Assembly (NCBI GenBank): GCA_003586115.2 | Contig: QVOM02000116.1 | Span: forward strand, 41,626,197 to 41,690,196 | From: Salvator merianae | Lineage: Eukaryota > Chordata > Lepidosauria > Squamata > Teiidae | Length of the DNA: 64,000 nt | Reading direction: 5' to 3' | Shown here: positions 45,329 through 56,352 of the stretch, piece by piece | Layout of the letters: each line of letters opens with the position of its first letter | Position numbering within the stretch: the stretch's first letter is position 1 | Notes under the pieces: generated by a model | What the model was told of the DNA's origin: nothing | Seen by the model: only the letters and a program-made list of their open reading frames with translations | Database searches by the model: none | Made by a program: the position numbers and the translations under genes

Positions 45329-46994
45329 TCTTCTTTCATCAGCTTCCTGAGTTAACTTGTAGAACTCACCTAATTCACGAACAATGGCTAAGTCTGCAAC
45401 TCTGACTTACATGTATAGACCTGTATGCAATAATCATAGGTAACTTCTTCATGGCCATGCTGTGGCACATGCCATGGAGACCACTCCATGACGATCATGC
45501 CAGAAAAGGGGAAGAGGAACATGCTGAGCATTCTGGAGGGTGTCTCCAGAATAGATGAATCATCCTGGCCTGCTTTTGGATCTGGAAAATGAAAGCTCCC
45601 TGGCTTCAGAAGTTGCATGCTGGGTAGAACTGAGTGGAATGGTCACTGCATCTGGGCCACGCCTGGGTGCATCAGGTGTGGTATCGAAGTGAACACTGTC
45701 TTTCCAGAACTTGGTTGGCGTAGTCCTGTGAGATCATGCAGAAACTTTCTAGAGCCTTTGACAAAATTTAATTCAAAAGTAATGCCCCGAAGGTAGAAGC
45801 ATGTTGCCCTTCTGCTGATGGGTTGAAGCATCTCCCATAGTGAGGGCAGGTTTGCACACCAAAAATCTACATCTCTGCACCACAAGGAACTTTCAGCTGC
45901 TTCAGACTAGTCATTTCTATGTTCTCAAATGGAATCAAAGGACCCTAAAACATTCTAATTTCTTCTGGTCCTAAATGTTGATCCACTGGTATTTTGAGCT
46001 CAAGAAATGTTGCCTTCAGCTTTCTTTCTCTATCCATGCAGAGATCTGTCTAAAAATCCTGTCAGTATTTCTGCAAATGTGATAAGCAGCCAATCTTTTT
46101 TTATGCTTTAATCCATAAATAAACATCTTTTCCTTTTGAACCTCATTAAAATTGGATGTGTTCTCATTGTAAAATGCTTCAGCTTCTCTATCATTAAGAC
46201 GTATAGGGAGATGATTCTTGTAATTAGTTGTCTTCTTCAGGAACATTGGTGGTCTACTGCACATAGAAATGTATGCCAAAATGCAAGTAAATAAGAGTCA
46301 AACAATGAGACACACTGCTTATAGTAAGAATTTCAGATCAAGAGGATATGCTTCGCTCCTGCTGTTTTAACAGAATGTGCCAAATTTCTCCTTAGAGCAA
46401 TTCTATCATAGGCAGCAGTGTTTATCCTGGTGTTGAATTTGTTCTTTTACCAGATTATATTTTCCAGCTGTAATATCTCTCGATAAATCAGATCCTAAAC
46501 TTCCAGCTGTTTCCCTTCTGCTGCTGAATGAAAAGATATTTCAGTCCTTAAAGGTTAATAATTCAATTTTGCATGGCAGAGATGATTAAGGGGAGTTGGA
46601 ACAGCAGTCAGACAGACTATTGAAGCATTGTTAACAGTGACAGCATTCATACTTCAGCCTGTTTCAGGTCCCATGTAGTAAATTGTGTGAATGCTGTCCT
46701 TACAGAAAACTTCTGTAGCCTGGGGAATTTGAAAGGAAAGCCAGATCTCCGTGTCAGTCTTTTTGTCCATTATGGAAGACAACATAAGAGTGGGATTGAA
46801 AATTTGTACCATGTTTGCAGAAAGCTTGTGAAAATTGCTTAAGTGTGAACAAGCTCAGTACTACCTTGCATGCAGATCTGAATTAAATCTGCATGTTTCC
46901 AGTGGGATAACTGAAATGGGTTTTTGCAGCAAGACCAACAAAAAGTCTTGTGACATCTGAACAGCTGACACATTTATTATGACATTAGCTTTTT
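45329..46994. other. unassigned sequence
   Basis: No recognised gene or repeat. The minus-strand frame at 46016-46279 (87 codons, Lys/Asn-rich, containing EVQKEKMFIYGLKHKKRLAA) looks more protein-like than most here but I cannot assign it. It may be the remnant of an unrecognised element or chance. Confidence 0.35.
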
Positions 46995-47065
46995 GTAGTG
47001 TAGTGGCTAGTGAGCTGGACTAGATCCAAGGAGACAAAGGTTCAAACCTCCTTTGGCTGTAGAAA
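46995..47065 (+). mobile_element. tRNA-derived SINE, head half
   Basis: TTGTAGTGTAGTGGCTAGTG, then GAGCTGGACTAGATCC and the B-box-like AGGTTCAAACCTCC form a clean tRNA-like head that stops abruptly after GCTGTAGAAA. The matching body resumes at 47546. Confidence 0.75.
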
Positions 47066-47545
47066 TGTACTGAGGGAGCATTCAGGCCTCAGTGGCATTG
47101 GGCACTTCAATGCAGAAGTGCTCAATGTGTCCCAAGGGGTGGCACCTATGCTGGTCACATGTCCCATGCCTCACCCCTCACCACTCACTCATCGCCCCTT
47201 GGCCCTCACCCTCTTTGATGCTAAGAACTCAGCTCTGAAGCAGAGTTTTCAGTATTGAACGTGAAGGGCCTCTGTCATGCTGGAAAAGGCCCTGGAAGAG
47301 GGCCTTTTCCAATGCAATGTTTGTCCAAAGCAGGCGTGGAAGTTGTTCTCCATGCCACTATGTGTCTACATGGTGGCAGCAAGTGCTCCTGGGGGGCACT
47401 GGGAGCATTTCAGGCCCTCCAGAACCCTTCCCAGTGAGACATACAACAGTGGACCTGGCCATTTGACCACTGCACCTCAGGGCTTCTTCAGGGTGCCTGC
47501 CTCCATAGGTATGGCTGCAGCCAGAATGATTTTGAGCTGATCTCT
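47066..47545. mobile_element. insertion splitting a SINE, unidentified element
   Basis: About 480 bases between two halves of one SINE. It holds local dyads such as AAAAGGCCCTGGAAGAGGGCCTTTT at 47283-47307 and a SINE-foreign base composition. Its outer ends (GAGGGAGCATTCAGGCCTCA and TTCTTCAGGGTGCCTGCCTC) are not convincing inverted repeats, and I cannot assign it to one of the other families. Confidence 0.5.
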
Positions 47546-47660
47546 TCCTGTCAATCTAACTTACCTCATAGGGTTGCCATGAAGATAAAAAGAGAGCGAA
47601 GGAGAATATTGATGACCAGTTTGAATATATTGGAAGAAAGGTGGGATGGAGATGCTAAAG
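47546..47660 (+). mobile_element. tRNA-derived SINE, body half
   Basis: TCAATCTAACTTACCTCATA then GGGTTGCCATGAAGATAAAA and GAAAGGTGGGATGGAGATGC is the 3' half of the squamate SINE body whose head lies at 46995. Confidence 0.7.
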
Positions 47661-48250
47661 CAAATTTCCAAGAGCTTCTGCACCACAAAATGGAGCTGGT
47701 CCAAGGATGATGCCCTGATGGAAGAAAGAAGCAGTAATGGTGGAGGAGGAAGACTGAAACAGGGTTGCTCAACTGTGGCCCTCTAGGTGTTCCTGAACTA
47801 CAACTGCCATCAGTCTTTGTCAATCTGGCCAGAGGCTATACAAATGCCAATACAGCCATTGAACAACCTTCTCATGAAAGAGATCCTGGTTTTTTACTGA
47901 GAGAAGGGAAAGACCCACCTGCAGATTATTAACAAGAAAGGCACTCCATGGCTCTCTGAGGGATGCGATCCTCAGTGCATTGAAGGAGATTTTTGAGGCA
48001 TTTCACATAAAGCTCCATGTTCTTAAGCACATACAATGCACAGCGGTCGTGCAACCAAGATATATAAAGCCTTAAAATATCAGTTTCAAGGGGAAACCCC
48101 TAAACTGCAGCCTGGTCTTCACCTCCTTGCCTTCCTGTTGACTAGGAAAAACCTTGCAGCAGGCTTGCATCACAAATGCTGCTGGGGAGCTGAAATAGAA
48201 CCATGCAAATGCCATACAGTTCCTCTTTGTGGAAGATGAATGCAATAGTT
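47661..48250. other. unassigned sequence with one repeat relic
   Basis: 47764-47835 (TGTGGCCCTCTAGGTGTTCC then TGAACTACAACTGCCATCAG) is a common squamate interspersed repeat relic. Otherwise nothing. Confidence 0.45.
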
Positions 48251-48354
48251 TTCTTCCTCCCTTTTCCCCTCCCTCCCTTCCTCCCCTTCCTCCTTCCTTC
48301 CTTTGCTCCCTCCCTTCTTCCCTGCCTCCCTCTTTCCTTTCCTCCCTTCCTTTG
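48251..48354 (+). repeat. polypyrimidine CCCT/CTTCC tract
   Basis: About 100 bases almost entirely C and T, made of TCCC and TTCC units. The open frames through it encode Pro/Leu/Ser or Arg/Lys/Gly repeats and are not genes. Confidence 0.9.
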
Positions 48355-49995
48355 CAGCTCAGCAGAATCCTGCTCTGTGCCTTTCTCCATGACCTGCTCG
48401 TGACCCCTTGGCAGAGACCTTGTCTGAGATAGTAATGTTAATTCAGAGAAGTGTGAGAAAAGCTGAACTGTGCTGGATGATGTGACTCACCTTGGCGAAG
48501 TCAATGTTTTCCAACAGAGGGATAGTGGAAAAGTTTCACCACAGCCTGCTGGCTCCGATGTGCTAATGGATATTACTTCAAGGGAGCCAATTTCATCCCA
48601 TCCATCTTCCTTGATGAGCTAATGGGAGAAGTAACAAGTTGCAGAGCACCCTAAATGTTTAATCACCCTTGTTTCTTTTAAACTGGCTGCTGAGCAAAGT
48701 TCTAAATGAATTGGCCATAGGATCTTTGCCATTACTCAAATGTAGCATTTAGATCTCCACTAAAAGAGCAGCTGAAATGTGAGTGCAATAAATAAATAAG
48801 TAAATACTTTACCATTGATTATATAATACACCAGGGATCTTGCAGAGTTGAATAAAATTTACACGAGTATCTCAGACAGTCCTCATAAATCTATTGTTCC
48901 CATGTTTGCGTTTACTAATTTATTCTGGTACCATCAAGTTGCGGTGATTTATGTATGGACACATCCATGCACTTTTCTTGACAGGAATGCAATGGGACTT
49001 GCATGGAAGGTCATATTTTAATGCGATCTCCATGACAGAGGTTGACTGGAATCTGCAAGAAAGCATAATGCAGTAACTCTCTGGAACTGAAGTAGTTTGC
49101 CATTACTGTACTTTCTTCTAGGAAGAAGACAGGCTATGGACGTTGTCCTCAGAAACCAAAGAACGTTTTAAGCCCGTGTCTCCCAGAGTGGATGGGTACT
49201 CCAGCATTGGAGAGGAGAATCTGCCATCACAGCAGTGAAAATCTTCTTCATTTTTGCCTTACTGTGTCCAAACCTTGGGGCCCAGTTATACCTTATTTGA
49301 TGGAGTGCCAAATGGGCTGACCATGCACAAGCTGTATAAGCTTCTTCTGTGCATTTCTAAAATGATGACAAGAAATCTCACTGGATAGGCAAAGGAGGAA
49401 ATGAAGGCAGTGGTGCTTAGGGAATAATCTCAAATGTTTCTATGGGCTCAAAAAAAAAAAAAAGGTTGGGGATCTCTACAATTGATAATGGGCGGGCTTT
49501 GGATCTCACCCTTGATGAGTCCTAGATGCTTCTTCTCTTGTTCTTCTTGCTCTTCTTGCTTGCAGTGCAATTGCTTCAATAAAGCTGGCTTTCACTCAGA
49601 AAAAAATGTCTTAGGCTGCACCTAGACACATTTTTAGGAGACAGATTAAAGGGGAAACAATGCTTAGCACTCTGAAATACCATTCAGAAATGAAGAGCTT
49701 CATGCTCACCAGACTCACAGTATAGGGATCATGCAGGCATATCCCTCCATGGTAAGGCTGGACAACCAAGTTCATCCATTCTGCAACCCCTGTACCTGGT
49801 TCCCTTCAATTGGTGGATCTTCTGTCAGTCACCAGGCAAGATTTTTTCCCCCAGGTGCTTTATTTGGAGCAAATGCTGAGTGGCTTCCTTAGAGTTGTTT
49901 ACTAGCATCTTACACAGACTCTTTTGTGTTACTACTTATTCTTGTTCCTGGTGAAGTTCTGCTAGTCTAAAGAGATGCAGTCTCCCTGGGCCTAT
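48355..49995. other. unassigned sequence
   Basis: Contains an A run at about 49452-49465 and a (CTTCTTGCT)n-like stretch near 49535-49562. No gene or mobile element recognised. Confidence 0.45.
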
Positions 49996-50410
49996 TCACA
50001 CTTACCAGCCTAGTATGGTATAACAATACCATATGAAGCTGGTAGAGACCCAGTGGTGTGGTGGCCAATTACAGTGAGTGCTAGAACAGCCTCATACCAG
50101 GCCACCAGCACTTGCAGTGCAAATGGTCTATCCAGGGCAGGCCTGAATGCCATGACTGTGCCTGTGGCAACATCTGGCCATTACCATGGCAATTAGGCTG
50201 TGGTGCGCAACTGCGCAGCTGCTGTCATGCTGCACCATCCACTCACAGTGTTCACACGTGGAAGAGGGTGCAAATGCTGCTGACCAGCCAAGCTTCTCCC
50301 AATGAAGCTGTGGACAACATTTTAGTTGAATGTCCACAGCTATTACCATCAGGGAACATCTGGAGGTGCTACCAGATGCAGTGGTGGCATGTAGATGGGC
50401 CTGTCTAATG
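49996..50410. mobile_element. C-family transposon
   Basis: Starts GGGCCTATTCACACTTACCA and ends near CATGTAGATGGGCC. Landmarks CCATTACCATGGCAATTAGG, GCTGCTGTCATGCTGCACC and GGAAGAGGGTGCAAATGCTG match the other C copies. Imperfect dyad; no transposase. Confidence 0.65.
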
Positions 50411-50564
50411 AGCTTCCTATCACTCTGTGCAAACTGCCCCCCTGTTACAGTATCCCTCTATGCTTATCAGAGGAGAGATACCAGAGGTGTCAGAGGCATG
50501 GTGGCTGTTGCCAAGATGACAGATTGCGTAAGTGTCCAGAGAAGGCAAGTCCTCTTGATCTATA

Positions 50565-50690
50565 GGTAAAACCTGGGTTGGAAGTTGATTTTCCCACATT
50601 GACATTATTGTGGGATTTCACTCCTATATCTCAACATAGTGGCGGGATGATTTCAGGTTCTGCAACCTGCCTCGAAGCAGCTATTCTTGA
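50565..50690. mobile_element. D-family transposon, partial copy
   Basis: GGTAAAACCTGGGTTGGAAG, TTGTGGGATTTCACTCCTAT and AACATAGTGGCGGGATGATT follow the start of the copies at 7198 and 44305 in inverse order. Only one end survives. Confidence 0.45.
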
Positions 50691-50699
50691 AGACGGTCA

Positions 50700-50765
50700 G
50701 TCTAGAGGAAGTCAGTCCATAAGGTTGCCAAGAGCTGGCTATGACTGGATGGCACCAAGCAAGCA
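50700..50765 (+). mobile_element. SINE/BovB-like 3' tail fragment
   Basis: GGTTGCCAAGAGCTGGCTAT then GACTGGATGGCACCAAGC is a mutated form of the GTCGCCATGAGTCGGAATCGACTTGATGGCA tail used by BovB-dependent SINEs. No head is preserved. Confidence 0.5.
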
Positions 50766-51555
50766 GTTTATCAGCAGGCTCAGCTTGAACAGCGTACACT
50801 TAAGGGGTGCATGGCATCAGCAGATACATAGCTGTCAGGGAGAGATTTTCACAAAGTGTAACTGCAAGCAGCTATTAGGCTGTAATGGACAGTGTCATAA
50901 TTTGGGTTATGAAAGTGTCCCCTGTTTTCATCCTTGAAACAGTGAGGTGTATAGTAACTGTGGATGTATGTCTATGTATGACAGGAAGAGAAGTGATCTT
51001 GCGGGGGATGTGTGTGGAAAAAAGGCATCGGCCTTCATTCCCTCAGGTCAGGAGATCATTAACCATCTCTGGAGGGAGTCAAAACATAAGCGGAGAGCAG
51101 TAAGATAAATGTTTGCACTACAACAACTTCTCTCATAGGCCCACTGTAGCTTACAGGAACATCCTGCAGTATCCTGCAGAGGAAAACAAGCGGCTTTGAC
51201 ATGTTGCTACAGGCCCCTTGCTGCTAGTTGCCATTGTCAGAGCATGCAATGATGTGTGTTTACTGTGAGAATTGGTGGGGAAAGGTAGTTCATAGGCTGC
51301 CAGATCTAAAAACAGTGACATCCAACAGAGAAGTAAAAAAAAAGGAAAGGAAGAAAGTTGACAATGAGCAACTATGGAACCACTGCAACCTGATTCTATG
51401 CCTGTCTTGTGTTGAAGAAATAAGCTCTGTTTTTACAGAGAGTTTGAGATGGGACTCCAGCAAAGTGCTGGCTGAAGCAGTAGTAGGTAAGTCTTAAATT
51501 TCTCACAGACGTTGGCTATGTGATGCAAGAAAATAAGGGATTAAGGAAAAAGATA
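50766..51555. other. unassigned sequence
   Basis: No gene or repeat recognised. Confidence 0.45.
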
Positions 51556-51970
51556 TGGGCTGTTTCTGCACTTGTCACAAGTGTGGTCCAGGAAGGGGTC
51601 TAAGGGGCCTGACTTCTGCACGCTACTGTGGGATAGCGCAGGCCCCGCCCCTCTAGGAACACCCTGTCTGCATGGTGACCAAAATGGCACCCTATCCTGC
51701 TCTATCAGTAGACTTCAACATCAAGATCTACTGTTGTACTACTTACCTTGTCTCAGAACAGTGGGCTGTGTGAAAAGGCACAAGCCCCCCTTTTGGGATA
51801 TGGGGGAACAGGTGGTACAGTTTTTGTTCCTGGTCTTTGGAGGCTCCAGAGTAAGTTCTAAAGTTGTTGCAGCCGTCAGAGCTGGATGCGGGAGTTGGTG
51901 CATGATGGCCCATCCCAGTGTGGATGGACGTGTTCCACACCAGGGGCAATCTGTCCCAGCCTGGAACTCA
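51556..51970. mobile_element. E-family non-autonomous transposon
   Basis: Starts GGCTGTTTCTGCACTTGTCA. It contains CCTGTCTGCATGGTGACC, GGTCTTTGGAGGCTCCAGAG and GTGTGGATGGACGTGTTCCA. The right terminus is missing because an A-family element begins two bases later. The overlapping frames on both strands are dyad artefacts. Confidence 0.6.
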
Positions 51971-51972
51971 TT

Positions 51973-52152
51973 GGCCCTTTCTGCACTTGGACTTATTCCA
52001 GATTATATCTCAGAATTGGGACCTGCCAGCTGCATGCTAGTGCAGACTGTGGTAGGCCCTGGGCAAGACCTTTCATAGTTTGCACTAGCATGTGGATAGC
52101 AGGTCCCAATTCTGGGATATAATCCACAATAAGGCCAAGTGCAGAAAGGGCC
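51973..52152. mobile_element. A-family palindromic MITE, best copy
   Basis: Perfect 18-bp terminal inverted repeats, GGCCCTTTCTGCACTTGG at 51973-51990 and its complement at 52135-52152. A second dyad (TTATTCCAGATTATATCTCAGA against TTCTGGGATATAATCCACAA) and a third around TGCATGCTAGTGCAGACTGT / TTTGCACTAGCATGTGGATA make nearly the whole 180 bp self-complementary. A clear 8-bp target duplication is not seen; the near-identical flanks ATT and TTT would fit a 3-bp site. Confidence 0.88.
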
Positions 52153-53789
52153 TTTGTGTATCCTGAAACAGAGCATTGTGCCTTGGCCTGACATACCAAC
52201 AGGAAGTGTTAAATGGCCATGCTTAGCCAGGTTGAGGGAAGCAGAAGAAAACTGGTTGAATAAGGTAAAAAAAAGAAAAGAATTAAACTAATGGGCTGTC
52301 CTGGGCTTTGGGGAGGCTTATGACAAGTTACTAAAGACAGGTCAATCTGGTAAGCATTTGTTCATAAAGACACCGTGGGTCAAACTTGGCCTGATGGCTT
52401 GTTACAGAGAATTATTGCTGTAAAAGCCAGAGACTTTCTAATGTCTTCTGAGGAAGTGCTGCCTTTCTCCTAATATTATGGGAAGAAGAAGGAAGAGGAG
52501 GAGAAGACCACCACCATCATCTGGTGGGCTTCCGGTTTTTTAGCCTCAGGTTGACATGTAGCAATATAGCAGATGGAACACTTTCTAGCAGGAGACTAAA
52601 CTGATAGGGATAACCATCATCTATTTAATTTCTGCATGCCAGGTTGTTCTAATACAGATGCAGATGTCGTCATGGATTGAAGGGAGTTGCGATCCCACAT
52701 GCCTGGTGGGCACTAGGTTAGTGAAGGTTGTCGAAGGGCATAGAAAGTGTATTAATCTAAGCAAACAAATTGGCAGTCTTACAGGAATGGGCTTCTTCAG
52801 AATTTATCCCCACCCTTTTCTCTGATCATTATTGTCTGGGGCCATTTATGCTTCATTCATTATCTGTCCAAGTACAGACTCGAGACAGAAGCAACTGGAA
52901 TGACACAAAACTATTAAAAACAAACGAACATGCAAACACGCCCCCCCCCCAAAAAAAAAACCCTTGCAAAGTAGATCATCATCTCCTGAGTGTCTGCCTT
53001 TCTGCCATCTTCCTGGAATTATAATTGCAAAATTTGGGGGTAGGATAGAAGCAGAAAAGGAAAGTATCTCATCTTTGTATTTAATTAATGCTGTCACCCT
53101 GCTAGTTCCATTCCAACATGTCACATGGAAAAATAAATAAATAAACTGAAAGAATCTTGCATAAATAATAACAGGGGAAGAAGAAGGAGGTGAAGAAAGG
53201 AAACTTTTAATTGATAAGCAATATAGGACATGTTTAATACATAGTTTCTTCCAGCCAGCTTGAAGGGGGAGCTGACCTAAGCATCCCTTGGCCTTCCCAG
53301 GAGGCCATTCAAATGACCACTGACTGAGGTGGTATATGGTCATTTTGATGGCCATTTGCAACTGCCAGCCATGTCATACAGGAATAGCACTCACTCCTCA
53401 GTCTGGCTCATACAGTTAAATGGCCACTATGAATTGAATGGACAGGACAGGGCACCCTGAGAGTGATCAAATCCCACTGTCATGGTAGAGTATCTTGTCA
53501 TCCTCCTTGGGGTATCTGCAGATGCCTCAGTGCAAATCAGTGCTTATAAAGCCTTTACTCTGGTGCAACCCTTGGTTGTCCTGCGGTAACCCCCACAGCC
53601 ATATAAACATAGCTATTTTTTTAAAAAAATAACTGAGGTAAGTAATAAGGTTCTGTTACTTTTCTAAGGAGAGTGTGTTTCTTAATCACAGATGGAGAAC
53701 ACACAGGATGCAGAGTGGCCATGGGCCTGAATCTAGAAGTGAACTCTGACCCACTTCTGCATTCTGCCAGTCATGGTGTGTGGAGATTC
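52153..53789. other. unassigned sequence
   Basis: Contains a C10-A10 run at about 52941-52961. The 171-codon minus-strand frame at 52846-53361 spans that homopolymer and has no domain; treated as chance. Confidence 0.45.
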
Positions 53790-54010
53790 AGGGCCTTCCC
53801 GGGCCTGGGTCTGTGGTGGCCACACACTGCCACTTACTGTCTAAGGCAGCAGTTTCAGGCAGCTGATACAGAAGGGAAAAGAGGGTCTTTGAGGACTTAA
53901 GCATCACATTCAGTACTCTGCTGGGAGCCTGTGCAGTCTCTGAACAGTCTTCTAGGATACCTTCAAACAGAACATATTGCAGTAATATAAGCAAGCACTT
54001 ATCAGTGTAT
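53790..54010 (-). mobile_element. possible L2-clade LINE fragment
   Basis: GCTGGGAGCCTGTGCAGTCT, then ACCTTCAAACAGAACATATT and GCAGTAATATAAGCAAGCAC resemble a squamate L2-associated consensus (GGGAGCCAGTGCAGCTCTCT...GCATTGCAGTAATCCA). Diverged and unverified. Confidence 0.4.
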
Positions 54011-54321
54011 GCACTACTGAAATTGGGCTGTCCCTATCTGCTGCAAAATGGTTAAGTCCAGACAGCACGGGCAAAGAGAATGATGTGAAGTACTGCCAGA
54101 GCTTTTCCCATCACACTGCCATTATAGTGCTCTAACTAGCACTTAAAGCAAAGTGAGTATTCCCAGTGCTCAGGACCATGTATATTCTTGCCCTGGGAGC
54201 ACTCTTGAGATGCACTGAGGTGCACAGAAAAGCAGCCCTTGCACCATCAGATCAATTCCACAGCACCATAAAAACCTCATATGGATCTTTCCTTTGGTGA
54301 AGTTCCAAGGAGGACAGGTGT
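54011..54321. other. unassigned sequence
   Basis: Nothing recognised. Confidence 0.45.
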
Positions 54322-54566
54322 AACAATGGCCACTAGAATTGACACCTAGGTCCAGCCTCCAGGTTGGAGAGACAGGCAGGATGCCACTAAAAGCCGTTTG
54401 CAGGGTTGAGAGCAGTTGAAGGTTTTGCAGTTGAGGGTCTTCTGCTTAAAAATGCAATAAGAAGTAAATGGAGGATCACTGTGTGAGACAGGATGCTGCA
54501 CTGGATGGGTTGTGGCCTGATCCAGCAGGGCTCCTCTTATGTCCTTATGGAATCTTATGAACATAT
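54322..54566 (+). mobile_element. CR1/L2-like LINE 3' tail
   Basis: ATGGCCACTAGAATTGACAC, GGTTGGAGAGACAGGCAGGA, GTGGCCTGATCCAGCAGGGC and the terminal CTTATGTCCTTATGGAATCT are the plus-orientation version of the copy at 23457. Untranslated tail only. Confidence 0.8.
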
Positions 54567-55017
54567 AGAGGCATTTGGGGCAACACTTTGCTGGAGTCTC
54601 CCTTGACTTTAGAAGTACAGATATGTATCACTTTATTAATTTATGTCACCAAAGGACACATTAGACTGGAATCACTCAACATTTTGGATTTGATATATGC
54701 TACACTTGCCAAATAAGTTATCTGAGAAAGATGATTCCACCAAATGATTGGTCCAGATACAACTAATTGAGCAATGGATTCATGAGTGATCCAACTATGA
54801 AGCCAAAGAAAGAGTGTCTTATCTCAAGACAGGATGCCTGGAAAAATGTCAAAATATCTGAGATGGCCTCCTGAAAAATTTGGACTCTAAAATATTCAGA
54901 ATATACAGAAAAATCTTTCCATGATTGATAGTGCTAGCATCCGGGCTTTAAGTAGTTGTGCTTTTTTAAAACAACAACATTGCTTTATTTATCTTATTAC
55001 TTTGATTAATGATGACA
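54567..55017. other. unassigned sequence
   Basis: No gene or repeat recognised. Confidence 0.45.
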
Positions 55018-55085
55018 GTGGCTATAGCTTAGTGATAGGACAACTTCCTGGGAAGCAGAGTTGTAGGTTCGACCCACAATGACTG
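55018..55085 (+). mobile_element. tRNA-derived SINE head
   Basis: GTGGCTATAGCTTAGTGATA, GGACAACTTCCTGGGAAGCA and GTAGGTTCGACCCACAATG give a well-formed tRNA-like A box and B box. No CCA end, amino-acid arm pairing or cloverleaf could be completed, so it is a SINE head and not a tRNA gene. Confidence 0.65.
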
Positions 55086-56019
55086 AATCTCCTCAGGCAT
55101 GGCTCCTGGCATTTCACTTCCAGTTTCAGCACCATAATGTGTCTGCTATGGAGTGTGGCATCGCCCAAGGTGCTTGGAGCCAAGAATGTGAAAACGCACT
55201 TTGTATGTCTCTTCATCAGACTCATAATGTGGCAGGGCAGGTTCTTCTGCATAGATACCTCCTATGCCCTGTGAGGGGACATGGCCCAAATCTCCCCAGA
55301 AGAGGATGTACTCGCAGTTGTGAGCAGCATTTACCCTTTGCAAATGAGGGAGTGCGGATGGGAGGCAGAAGGCACTGAGCTCCTTTATCATATGCTCAGC
55401 CTCTAGGTTCTGTATCTCATTCTGCTGCCTTCCCGCACATTAAGCTAAAATAAAAATGATGCACTGAGAAACAGCAACATTCATGTAGCTGACAAGCTCC
55501 ATACAACAAATGTAATTTTGATGCATTTTGCTCTATGTGAATACAATATCACAAGCAGTTAAATAGAGCCAGTTGGTGTGTGTAGCTGCATCACTTGTGA
55601 GGGGGTATGTGTGACTGTGCAATCACCCACAATGGCATGAGGAGATGGGATGACCTCTGCCCTCCCCTGCCCAGCCCAGCCCAGCCCTGCCCCATCCTGC
55701 CCCACTCTGCTTTCTGCTACTGCCGCACCCCATCAGTCTGACTAGTTCTATCCAGTTGGACAGCTGGACCTCCCAAGGTCAGGGCAATGTGAGATCTCCT
55801 AGAAGAAGATTCATGTCCAACTGCCTCTACCCTGGGACTGCCTGGCCTGACACAGGAATTCTGACTCTGATGCTGCTCCTGGATGACACCAGAGCCATGA
55901 AGCTGCCATGCTTGCTAGCATCAGGCTGTGGTGTGGGTGTGGCCTGTGGTGTGCATGCAGTGATCTGTAGTTGGTAGAGCATATGATGTCAAGGGACAAG
56001 AATAGATCATTCTTAGATG
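55086..56019. other. unassigned sequence
   Basis: Includes a CCCAGCCCAGCCCAGCCCTG-type low-complexity tract at 55668-55690. No gene recognised. Confidence 0.45.
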
Positions 56020-56165
56020 TGGAGATACAGTAAAGATGTCCCAAGTCAAGTGCAAGCCCTCTTTGGTAAGATACAGAAGTAACTTGCCATGGCCTCCTTC
56101 TGGGATAATTTTCAGCAACCTTGTTTAGCAATCAGTATTCCCAATCTCCCATTCAAGTGCAAACC
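56020..56165 (-). mobile_element. 5S rRNA-derived SINE segment, decayed
   Basis: AGTAACTTGCCATGGCCTCC then TTCTGGGATAATTTTCAGCA and CCCATTCAAGTGCAAACCAG match the order seen at 19890-20077 (AGTTTGCTATTGCC...CCCATCCAAGTACTAAACAG). More diverged than those copies. Confidence 0.5.
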
Positions 56166-56352
56166 AGGCCCTCAGTGGCCTAGTGCAGAGCTACTGCCAA
56201 GAGCCTGCGTTATCCTTTTCCCACTTTCCTCAGAGCTGAGACAGCTGCCTGAAGAGCATGTCCATGGTTCCTGTTCCTGTTTTTTCCTTTCCACTCTCAT
56301 TTTCCGATCAGCCAAATGCTTCATTTCTGGGGATGGGAAAAACAAAGTTTTA

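Noticed and set aside
48142..48432. Arg/Lys/Gly-rich or Pro/Leu-rich frames as proteins
   Set aside because: They are translations of the polypyrimidine tract at 48251-48354.
51572..52078. 168-codon plus-strand open frame as a gene
   Set aside because: It spans the E-family and A-family elements, and the opposite strand is open as well because of the dyads.
52846..53361. 171-codon minus-strand open frame as a gene
   Set aside because: It crosses a C10-A10 homopolymer and polypurine tracts, shows no domain, and has competing frames; chance openness is adequate.
55018..55085. functional tRNA gene
   Set aside because: A and B boxes are present but no complete cloverleaf or acceptor stem could be drawn, and similar heads with SINE bodies occur elsewhere in the window.
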